Assembly: GCA_964416175.1 (NCBI GenBank)
Contig: CAYQDF010000099.1
Location: forward strand, 1-11,783
Reading direction: 5' to 3'
DNA length: 11,783 nt
From: CAYQDF01 sp964416175
Lineage (GTDB): Bacteria; Chloroflexota; Anaerolineae; Anaerolineales; UBA4823
Below, in pieces: positions 1 through 6,714 of this stretch. Both the position numbers and the translations under genes were made by a program. The stretch's first letter is position 1. Each line of letters opens with the position of its first letter. The notes under the pieces were generated by a model. The model made no database searches. It was not told where the DNA came from and saw only the letters and a program-made list of their open reading frames with translations.

Positions 1-1
1 C

Positions 2-931
2 ACCCAGATGGCTGGTTTTTCCACATTGACTTTTCCGTATACCTATTCCACTTCAGCGGTGTGCATCGAGCCCACCCGCCTCATCGCGATAGATGGCGAG
101 AGCTTGCGAGCTTACCTGGAAGCACACCCGGCTGCTGCTGCGAAGATCATGAATGCGCTCGCCGTCCTGATCGGAGACCGCTACCGGAACGCCATCAACA
201 CCCTGACCTACTTCCTGTCGATAGTCTCTCACGAACTGCGCTCGCCGCTGGCTGCCATCGAGAATTATTTGCAGACCATGGACGCCGGGTACGCAGGGGA
301 GCTCACCCCCAAGCAGAAGCGTATGATCCAGCGCAGTCTGCTGCGCGTCGTAGATCTGCGGAATTTGATCGGAGACGTGGTCGATCTGGCGCGCATGCGT
401 CCGGAGCAGATCCAGGCCGATTTCGAATGGTTCGATCCGGGCGAAGTGGGAGCTGAGTCGATCGAAGATGTGCGTCTGGTAGCAGCCGACAAAGATATCC
501 AGATCAAAGTCGAACCCCCGCCTCGCTTCGCACCCATCGTGGGAGCGCGCCGCCGGATGCGCCAGGTCTTCACAAATCTGCTCAACAACGCCATCAAATT
601 CGCTCCTCCAGGAAGTAAAGTCGTTTTTCGCGCCCGCTATGAGCCGGACTGGCTGATCTTCGAGGTCGAAGATGAGGGCCCGGGCATCCCGGCAGAGGAC
701 CTGCCCCACCTGTTCAAAGATTTCTTTCGAGCCAGCAACGTGGGAGACATACCGGGAGCGGGGTTAGGTTTGTCGATCGCCAAGAAGATCGTCGACGCTC
801 ACGATGGCGAGATCCGGGTCGCAAACATCCTGCCGGAAACAGGGAGAACCGGCACCCGTTTCACGGTAGTTATCCCACGCAATCTCAAGACTCCCGAGAT
901 GCGTCGGCGAGAATGGGCAGCAGAAGGCTGA
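2..931 (+). CDS. Sensor histidine kinase, 5'-truncated by the window edge, with cNMP-binding-like N-terminus
   Basis: Cytoplasmic-type sensor histidine kinase. The reading frame is open to the window edge, so the true start lies upstream and the ATG at 8 is probably internal. Counting from that Met, residues 1-60 resemble the end of a CRP-like cyclic-nucleotide-binding domain (EPTRLIAIDGESLRAYLE, then a helix). The HisKA phosphoacceptor helix follows with SHELRSPL (His75). The HATPase domain shows the N-box NLLNNAIKF (189-197), the G1 box DEGPGIP (222-228), an HLFKDFF F-box and the G2 box GAGLGLSI (250-257). All kinase motifs are intact. No transmembrane segment is seen in the visible part and no receiver domain follows. 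The stop codon lies 3 nt before the HdrA start, suggesting co-transcription and possibly a role in sensing redox or substrate state for this operon. The ligand and the partner response regulator are unknown. Confidence 0.88.
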   Translation, partial: TQMAGFSTLTFPYTYSTSAVCIEPTRLIAIDGESLRAYLEAHPAAAAKIMNALAVLIGDRYRNAINTLTYFLSIVSHELRSPLAAIENYLQTMDAGYAGELTPKQKRMIQRSLLRVVDLRNLIGDVVDLARMRPEQIQADFEWFDPGEVGAESIEDVRLVAADKDIQIKVEPPPRFAPIVGARRRMRQVFTNLLNNAIKFAPPGSKVVFRARYEPDWLIFEVEDEGPGIPAEDLPHLFKDFFRASNVGDIPGAGLGLSIAKKIVDAHDGEIRVANILPETGRTGTRFTVVIPRNLKTPEMRRREWAAEG

Positions 932-934
932 AAG

Positions 935-3900
935 ATGGTCGCGCAGAGAGAGAAGGCAAAAATCAGCGAGGGAAAGATGCAGACCGGAGCTAAGCCTTTC
1001 TTCCAGCAACCCCTGCCGGGCAGTAACGACCAGCCTTCGTCCTCTCCTATTGGTGCTGTGATGGTTGTTGGAGGGGGGATCGCGGGTATGCAGGCTGCCC
1101 TCGATCTGGCGGATCAGGGCTTCAAGGTCTATCTGATCGAGGAACAGACGGCCATCGGCGGGCATATGGCGCAGCTGGATAAGACCTTCCCGACAAACGA
1201 TTGCGCCATGTGCAATATCAGCCCGAAGCTGGTCGATACAGGACGCCACCTGAACATCGAAATCCTGACGAACAGCGAGGTGCTCGCCATCGCTGGGGGT
1301 CCAGGGAATTTCAATGTAACTGTGCGGCGCCACCCACGCTACATTGATATCTCAAAATGCGTTGGGTGCGGAGACTGCGCGGCGGTATGCCCCGTGACGC
1401 TGCCAGACCTCTACGAAGTCGGCATGAAGCAGCGCAAAGCTGCCTACCGGCTCTACACCCAGGCCGTGCCGGCTGCGTACGCCATCGAAAAGCGCGGGAT
1501 CGCTCCCTGCCGGGACGCCTGCCCGGCGAACCAGCGCGCCCAGGGATACATCGCGCTGATCGCTGCTGGCCGCTACCGGGAAGCCTTGCGCGTGATCAAA
1601 GAGGACAACCCCTTCCCAAGCGTTTGCGGCCGAACCTGCCATCACCCGTGTGAAGGATCCTGCACCCGGGCACTGGTCGACCAGCCGGTGAGCATCATGG
1701 CCCTGAAGCGGTTCGTGGTTGATTACGCGCTGGCCTATGGTCGTGAAAAGGTGACCCCGGCGCCGCGGACCCGGCCCGAGTGGATCGCGGTGATTGGCGC
1801 TGGACCGGCGGGTCTGACGGCAGCCCATGACCTGGTCAAAATGGGCTACGGGGTGACAGTCTACGAAGCGCTCCCGGTCCCCGGGGGGATGATGCGGGTG
1901 GGCATCCCGGCCCATCGCCTGCCGAAAGGCGTCCTGCAGCAGGACATCGACGACATCCTTGCGCTGGGCGTGGTGCTCAAGACCAACTCGCCAGTGAGGG
2001 ATCCAGCCGCGCTGCTCCAACAGGGCTACCATGCTGTCTGCCTGGCGACCGGCATCTCTGCACACGATCTATCCCTCGGCATCGCCGGCGAAGAAGCAGC
2101 CGGCGTGATCTCGGCAGCTACATTCCTCCGCAAGATCAACCTTGGAGAACCGGTCCAGGTCGGCCAGCAAGTCGTCGTGGTCGGCGGCGGCATCACCGCG
2201 CTGGACGCGGCAGCGGTAGCCCGCAGATTGGGTGCAGAGCGCGTCATTTTAGTCCTGGATAGGCCGCGCGGCGAGCTGCCGGCATACCAATGGGAACTGG
2301 AGGCGATCGACTCCGAAGGCATCCATTTGATCGAACGCAGGACCATCACGCGCATTTTCACGGAAGATAGTCGGGTCGTGGGAGTCGAACTGGCCGAAAC
2401 TGCCCCCGGCTCCACGGCTGACGCCCATGGACGGCCGCGACCGAAAATCAAACCAGGCACCGCATACACCCTGGAAGCTGACACGGTCATTGGAACAGTC
2501 GGCCAGTTCTCCGACTTGAATTTTCTTGACCCGCGGTACGACGATCTCTCCATCGACAGCAACACTTTTGCGAGCGAGATCCCGGGCCTGTTCGTCGTCG
2601 CCGGTCGCCGGACCGGGGCCAGCTACATCATCGATGCTGTCGCCCTGGGTCATCGCGTCGCCAGGTCGATCCACGCCTACCTTCAGGGACGGCCCCCTGA
2701 GCAGCCTGCCGCAGTGACTCCCTCGGTTGCCAGGTACACTCGCCAGGAGCTCGCGCAAAAGGTCTTTACGGGGGAGATAACCCCGGCGAAGCGCGCCGAA
2801 CCAGCCCTGTTGCCCACACCGGAACGCGTCACCAGCTTCCGGGAGGTGGTATTGGGGTTGACCGAACACCAGGCGCGTGAAGAAGCTTTGCGCTGCCTTC
2901 AGTGCGGCGTATGCTCCGAATGTCTGGCATGTGTATACGCCTGTGGTGTCGACGCGATCGATCACGACATGCTCCCTCGGGAGGAGACCCTGCAGGTAGG
3001 CGCAGTGATCCTCGCGCCTGGCTACCAGACTTATGCAGCGAGCCTCTCTGAAGAATTTGGATTTGGGCGTTATGCGAATGTCGTTACAGCGCTCCAGTTC
3101 GAGCGGCTGCTTTCCGCCAGCGGCCCAACCATGGGTCGCATCTTGCGCCCGTCCGATCACAAAGCGCCGCGCCGAATCGCTTTCTTACAGTGCATCGGCT
3201 CTCGCGACCAGGACCACGATTACTGTTCAGCGGTCTGCTGCATGTACGCCACCAAAGAAGCCTGCGTCGCCAAAGAGCACCACCCGGATATGGATGTGCA
3301 TGTCTACCTTTTGGATATGCGCGCCTTCTCAAAGGGTTATTGGGCGTACTTCCAACGCGCCCGGAGGCGCTCCGGCGTGCATTACCACCACTGCCGGGTC
3401 AGCGGCCTCCAGGAAGATCCGGGTACGCACGACCTGATCCTGTCCGTTGCGGACGAACTGGGCCGGCCGGTCCAGGAACGGTTCGACATGGTCGTGCTAT
3501 CCGTCGGGATGGAGATCTCTCACTCAGCCCGGAGACTGGCTCAGCGGCTCGGAGTTGAATTGGACGAGGATGGTTTTTGCCGCACGGTGAGTCTCAACCC
3601 GCTCGAAACCAGTCTTCCAGGGATATTCGCTGTTGGCCCGTTCCGCGAACCGAAGGACATCCCAGAATCCGTGATCGAAGCGAGCGGCGCAGCTGCGTCC
3701 TGCGCAGCCCTGCTTTCCAGTTCACGCTGGTCCTTGACACAACGTCCCGAATATCCTCCCGAACGTGAGGTGGCCGGGGAATCCCCCCGCACGGGCGTGT
3801 TCGTCTGCCACTGTGGATCGAACATCGGCGGCTTCCTGGACGTACCAGAAGTGGCAACGTACGCTGGCAGCCTGCCCCATGTCGTGCATTCTGAGCACTT

Positions 3901-5512
3901 TTTGTATGCCTGTTCCCAGGACTCGATCAGAATGATCACCCAGCGTGTGCGCGAATTGAGCCTGAACCGGGTGGTCGTCGCCAGTTGTTCGCCGCTGACC
4001 CACGCCCCTCTTTTCCAGGACAGCCTGCGCTCGGCGGGTCTGAACCCCTACCTTTTCGAGATGGCAAACATTCGCAACCAGTGCTCCTGGGTGCACTCGG
4101 AAGACCGGCAGGCTGCAACCCAAAAAGCCAAGGACCTGGTGCGCATGGCTGCGGCCAGAGCAGCCAGACTTGAACCTCAACACACCCTCTCCAGCCCCAT
4201 CCAGAACGCTGCCCTGGTGGTGGGAGGCGGTCCGGCGGGGATGGCAGCCGCGCTGGCGCTCGCCGAACAGGGGTTCCCGGTCCACCTGGTAGAGAAAGAG
4301 TCGCAGCTGGGCGGCAATTTACGCAAAGTGCATGTTGCCATGCCGGCGGAATTGGTGAGATATCGAACCGGTGACTTTCAGGAAATGGTGAAGCAGCTTA
4401 TCCACCAGGTGAGCAATCACCCAAATATCATGCTGTATCTCGAGAGCACGGTGGCTGACGCCGCCGGCTTCGTCGGTAATTTCGCCACCACCATCCGCCG
4501 CGGCGATGGTTCCACGCACACGGTGAAGCACGGCGTGACCCTCCTGGCTACCGGAGGCGAGGAATACCACGGCCCCGAATACGGTTATGGGAGCCATCCC
4601 CGCATCCTCACCCAACTCGAATTCGAAGATTTTCTAACCAATCAAGAACCAGCAATCAAAAATCTAAAATCCGTCGTCATGATCCAGTGCGTCGGACCGG
4701 CAGAGGAATACTGCAGCCGCATCTGCTGTACCGTGGCTTTGAAGAACGCCCTGCACCTCAAGACCCTGAATCCGGAAGCGGAGGTGGTCATTCTCTATAA
4801 GGACATCCGCACGTATGGGTTTAAAGAGCGGCTCTATCAGGAAGCCCGCCGGCGTGGAGTCCTTTTTGCCCGATATGATGAATCGCACTTACCCCAGGTA
4901 AATCTCCCCGAGGGAGTGAAAGGAGAAGACAAGCTTCATGTCCTGGCATACGAGGCTGCCCTGGACACCTGGTTGAACCTCACGCCAGACCTTGTGGTGC
5001 TAAGCATGCCGGTAGTTCCTTCGCGGGGGACGCGGGATCTGGCGAACCTTTTCAAAGTATCCCTCGATGCTGATGGATTCTTCAACGAAGCGCACATAAA
5101 ATTGCGGCCCGTCGATTCAGCTACCGAGGGAATTTTCTTTGCGGGTATGGCCCATTATCCAAAACTGGCTGAGGAAAGCCTCACCCAGGCAGAAGCGGCT
5201 GCCTCCCGGGCAGCAAGGGTGCTCAGCCAGGGATCCCTTTCCGTCGGCGGGCAGATCGCAGTCGTCGATCCCGCTGCCTGCACAGGCTGTCTGACCTGCC
5301 TGCGCATCTGCCCGTTCCATGTTCCGAAGATCCGGGTCGATCTGAACGGTCTCGGCGGGATCCAGGGCGCGGCTTACATTGAACCCGTGGTCTGCCAGGG
5401 CTGCGGCATCTGTGCGGCGGAGTGTCCGGCGCGCGCGATCCAGTTGATCCATTACACCGATGCCCAGATGCGCGCCAAGGTCTTTGCGCTCGCCGAAGCT
5501 CTCGAAGCATGA
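935..5512 (+). CDS. hdrA: HdrA-family fusion: HdrA module with GltD/NfnB-like insertion, plus a second HdrA module
   Basis: Giant flavin/iron-sulfur electron-transfer subunit (1525 aa, versus about 650 for methanogen HdrA). Domains in order: Rossmann FAD motif VVGGGIAGMQAA (44-55) with the HdrA signature KTFPTNDCAMC (83-93); ferredoxin cluster C142/145/148/152; GltD/NfnB-like insertion (about 190-585) with N-terminal cysteines C192, C196, C231, C235, C239, C243, FAD motif VIGAGPAGL (286-294) and nucleotide motif VVVVGGGITALD (413-424); a second Cys-rich stretch C654-C670; the rest of HdrA module 1 (QCIGSRD, YCSAVCCMYA, 752-772); an HdrA N-terminal-type domain (FVCHCG at 956-961, ANIRNQCSWVH at 1044-1054); HdrA module 2 (VVGGGPAGMAAA, 1095-1106); and two C-terminal [4Fe-4S] motifs (C1449/52/55/59 and C1487/90/93/97). 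I chose ATG 935 because AGAAGG sits 9 nt upstream; ATG 977 is an alternative. The likely role is to accept NAD(P)H electrons and split them between ferredoxin and the MetVF side. That role is inferred. Confidence 0.9.
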   Translation: MVAQREKAKISEGKMQTGAKPFFQQPLPGSNDQPSSSPIGAVMVVGGGIAGMQAALDLADQGFKVYLIEEQTAIGGHMAQLDKTFPTNDCAMCNISPKLVDTGRHLNIEILTNSEVLAIAGGPGNFNVTVRRHPRYIDISKCVGCGDCAAVCPVTLPDLYEVGMKQRKAAYRLYTQAVPAAYAIEKRGIAPCRDACPANQRAQGYIALIAAGRYREALRVIKEDNPFPSVCGRTCHHPCEGSCTRALVDQPVSIMALKRFVVDYALAYGREKVTPAPRTRPEWIAVIGAGPAGLTAAHDLVKMGYGVTVYEALPVPGGMMRVGIPAHRLPKGVLQQDIDDILALGVVLKTNSPVRDPAALLQQGYHAVCLATGISAHDLSLGIAGEEAAGVISAATFLRKINLGEPVQVGQQVVVVGGGITALDAAAVARRLGAERVILVLDRPRGELPAYQWELEAIDSEGIHLIERRTITRIFTEDSRVVGVELAETAPGSTADAHGRPRPKIKPGTAYTLEADTVIGTVGQFSDLNFLDPRYDDLSIDSNTFASEIPGLFVVAGRRTGASYIIDAVALGHRVARSIHAYLQGRPPEQPAAVTPSVARYTRQELAQKVFTGEITPAKRAEPALLPTPERVTSFREVVLGLTEHQAREEALRCLQCGVCSECLACVYACGVDAIDHDMLPREETLQVGAVILAPGYQTYAASLSEEFGFGRYANVVTALQFERLLSASGPTMGRILRPSDHKAPRRIAFLQCIGSRDQDHDYCSAVCCMYATKEACVAKEHHPDMDVHVYLLDMRAFSKGYWAYFQRARRRSGVHYHHCRVSGLQEDPGTHDLILSVADELGRPVQERFDMVVLSVGMEISHSARRLAQRLGVELDEDGFCRTVSLNPLETSLPGIFAVGPFREPKDIPESVIEASGAAASCAALLSSSRWSLTQRPEYPPEREVAGESPRTGVFVCHCGSNIGGFLDVPEVATYAGSLPHVVHSEHFLYACSQDSIRMITQRVRELSLNRVVVASCSPLTHAPLFQDSLRSAGLNPYLFEMANIRNQCSWVHSEDRQAATQKAKDLVRMAAARAARLEPQHTLSSPIQNAALVVGGGPAGMAAALALAEQGFPVHLVEKESQLGGNLRKVHVAMPAELVRYRTGDFQEMVKQLIHQVSNHPNIMLYLESTVADAAGFVGNFATTIRRGDGSTHTVKHGVTLLATGGEEYHGPEYGYGSHPRILTQLEFEDFLTNQEPAIKNLKSVVMIQCVGPAEEYCSRICCTVALKNALHLKTLNPEAEVVILYKDIRTYGFKERLYQEARRRGVLFARYDESHLPQVNLPEGVKGEDKLHVLAYEAALDTWLNLTPDLVVLSMPVVPSRGTRDLANLFKVSLDADGFFNEAHIKLRPVDSATEGIFFAGMAHYPKLAEESLTQAEAAASRAARVLSQGSLSVGGQIAVVDPAACTGCLTCLRICPFHVPKIRVDLNGLGGIQGAAYIEPVVCQGCGICAAECPARAIQLIHYTDAQMRAKVFALAEALEA

Positions 5513-5525
5513 AAGGCAGTGTGAT

Positions 5526-5942
5526 ATGAGCGAAACGACAAACGCAAACCAGCTCATCGCATTCTGCTGCGAGCACTGCGCTTATGCAGCAGCCGATCTG
5601 GCGGGTAGCCTGCGCCTGCAGTATTCGCCATCCATAAAGATCGCCCTTGTGCCCTGCACCGGGAGAATGGATGAACTGCTGGTTTTGGATGCCCTGGAGG
5701 CCGGACTCGACGGCGTCATGGTCGCCGGCTGACTGCCAGGCGACTGTCATTACCTGGAAGGTAATGTGAATGCCAGACGGCGAATCAAACGGATACGAGC
5801 TATCCTCGAACAGATCGGCATGGACCCGGACCGCGTGCAAATGTACCAGTTGTCCTCAGCCATGGCCGGCGAGTTTGCTGCCGCCGTTCGGGAGATGACG
5901 GAGATTGTCAATACGCTTGGACCAAACTTATTGAAAGGATGA
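5526..5942 (+). CDS. mvhD: MvhD-like iron-sulfur subunit, predicted selenoprotein (Sec69 at in-frame UGA)
   Basis: Small [2Fe-2S] subunit linking HdrA to its electron partner (MvhD/VhuD family, about 140 aa). Reading through UGA 5730-5732 gives 138 residues, the normal family length. Before the UGA are FCCEHCAY (C14, C15, C18), LVPCTGRMDE (C44) and LDGVMVAG. After it come LPGDCHYLEGN (C74) and ARRRIKRIRAILEQIG, with a C-terminal helix ending at TGA 5940-5942. MvhD proteins normally read GC-x-x-GDCHY here, so the UGA replaces exactly the conserved Cys. The frame is open and family-like on both sides, and a perfect 7-bp hairpin begins 15 nt after the UGA, so selenocysteine is preferred over decay. 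The start ATG 5526 lies 13 nt after the hdrA stop, with AAAGG about 9 nt upstream. Methanococcus VhuD is a known selenoprotein in this family. I cannot see tRNA-Sec or selA/selB/selD in the window. The alternative is a nonsense mutation or a sequencing error. Confidence 0.85.
5730..5732 (+). other. In-frame UGA, predicted selenocysteine codon of mvhD
   Basis: The TGA interrupts the mvhD frame between residues VMVAG and LPGDCHY. The family has a conserved Cys at this site (UGC/UGU to UGA is one base). Conserved protein sequence continues in the same frame for another 69 residues to a second stop. The hairpin downstream supports recoding. Confidence 0.82.
5739..5774 (+). promoter_or_regulatory. 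Candidate bacterial SECIS hairpin inside mvhD
   Basis: A perfect 7-bp stem, CATTACC (5748-5754) with GGTAATG (5760-5766), closes a 5-nt loop TGGAA (5755-5759). A weaker lower stem, GGC (5739-5741) with GCC (5772-5774), lies across an internal loop. The hairpin begins 15 nt after the UGA and the loop 22 nt after it. It has a G at the second loop position, which fits the layout of bacterial SECIS elements bound by SelB. The stem lies wholly in coding sequence. Folding energy was not computed. Confidence 0.7.
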
Positions 5943-6015
5943 AGGATGAAAGAGATATACAGATTAGAACAAAATTGTCTGCAAAGTCAGCCTTCACCCC
6001 TTAGCATTCATCTTT
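5942..6015 (+). repeat. AT-rich spacer with imperfect inverted repeat between mvhD and metV
   Basis: The mvhD-metV spacer is less GC-rich than its flanks. AAGGATGAA (5942-5950) can pair with TTCATCTTT (6007-6015) over 9 positions, one of them G-U, enclosing about 56 nt. The left arm also carries a tandem AGGATGA. The right arm ends directly before the metV Shine-Dalgarno. It could be a decayed palindromic mobile repeat or a leader structure affecting metV translation. No protein is encoded here. Confidence 0.35.
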
Positions 6016-6021
6016 AGGAGG
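6016..6021 (+). promoter_or_regulatory. Strong Shine-Dalgarno of metV (decides a GTG start)
   Basis: AGGAGG sits 6 nt before GTG 6028. It is a near-perfect ribosome binding site and fixes the non-ATG start of metV. Confidence 0.85.
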
Positions 6022-6027
6022 TGTATC

Positions 6028-6711
6028 GTGATCGTAGCAGAACAAAAGACTTTCGAAGAGATCAAAACCCTGATCGGAAATGCCAGGAACATACTGGTCG
6101 TTGGCTGCGGAACCTGCGTGACCGTATGTTTCGCCGGAGGCTCGCGCGAAGCTGCCATCCTGGCTGCCTCCCTGCGGATGGCAACCAAACTCGCTGGCAG
6201 CCCAAAAGACGTGGCCGACGTCACGGTCCAGCGCCAGTGCGAGTGGGAATACCTCGATCCGATAGCAGATCAGGTCCGTGAAGCGGACGTTGTACTCTCC
6301 CTGGGATGCGGGGTGGGGGTGCAGGCCATCGCCGAGCGCTTCCCCAACGCCTGGGTGGTGCCCGGCCTGAACACGAAGTTCATGGGTATGCCGCTGGAGC
6401 AAGGGGTGTGGGCGGAACGGTGTGCAGCCTGCGGAGACTGCATCCTGGGCCTGACCGGCGGCATCTGCCCGATCGCCCGCTGCTCGAAGTCGCTGCTCAA
6501 TGGCCCATGCGGCGGGTCCGAGGATGGGCATTGCGAGATCAGCCCGGACGTGCCCTGCGCCTGGCAGCTGATTTACGACCGCCTGAGCAGCCTGGGCAAG
6601 CTGGAAGTACTTATGGACTTGCAGCCGCCGAAGAACTGGCGCACTTCCCGCGACGGCGGACCCCGCAAGATCATCCGCGAGGACCTCAGACTGGCAGCGG
6701 AGGAGGCATGA
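6028..6711 (+). CDS. metV: MetV, iron-sulfur partner subunit of methylene-THF reductase
   Basis: Small subunit of the MetVF-type methylenetetrahydrofolate reductase of acetogens, passing electrons to the MetF flavin. The 227-residue, cysteine-rich protein has GCGTCVTVC at 26-34 (C27, C30, C34), C71 and C94 (LGCGVGVQ), and a C-terminal cluster RCAACGDC (C132, C135, C138), C147, C152, C161 (GPCGG), C169 and C177, consistent with metal or iron-sulfur binding in this family. No membrane segment is seen. GTG 6028 is chosen because AGGAGG lies 6 nt upstream. The stop lies 3 nt before metF, so the two are translationally coupled. Position beside hdrA, mvhD and hdrCB matches the MetVF-HdrABC-MvhD arrangement of Moorella-type acetogens. 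The exact cluster types are from family knowledge and were not read from the sequence. Confidence 0.88.
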   Translation: MIVAEQKTFEEIKTLIGNARNILVVGCGTCVTVCFAGGSREAAILAASLRMATKLAGSPKDVADVTVQRQCEWEYLDPIADQVREADVVLSLGCGVGVQAIAERFPNAWVVPGLNTKFMGMPLEQGVWAERCAACGDCILGLTGGICPIARCSKSLLNGPCGGSEDGHCEISPDVPCAWQLIYDRLSSLGKLEVLMDLQPPKNWRTSRDGGPRKIIREDLRLAAEEA

Positions 6712-6714
6712 GCC

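Noticed and set aside
8..10. ATG 8 as the true start of the histidine kinase
   Set aside because: It falls in the middle of a cNMP-binding-like domain, no ribosome binding site can be judged, and the frame is open to the window edge.
977..979. ATG 977 as the hdrA start
   Set aside because: GAGGG lies only 4 nt upstream, while ATG 935 has AGAAGG at a usual spacing and lies close behind the kinase stop. It remains a possible alternative because the first 14 residues are not conserved in the family.
2249..3160. Long minus-strand open frames, also at 6001-6786, 6856-7647 and 10579-11367
   Set aside because: They lie opposite strongly supported genes, show no recognisable domains and are expected shadows in GC-rich coding DNA.
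5460..5732. A short protein ending at the UGA at 5730
   Set aside because: The family-conserved half of MvhD lies after the UGA in the same frame, and the upstream part of this open frame (5460-5525) overlaps hdrA. I call one gene, 5526-5942, with Sec.
5526..5942. mvhD as a pseudogene with a nonsense mutation
   Set aside because: The only defect is a UGA exactly at a conserved Cys, with no frameshift, full family length and a hairpin at SECIS distance. Recoding explains this better, though a sequencing error cannot be excluded from one sequence.
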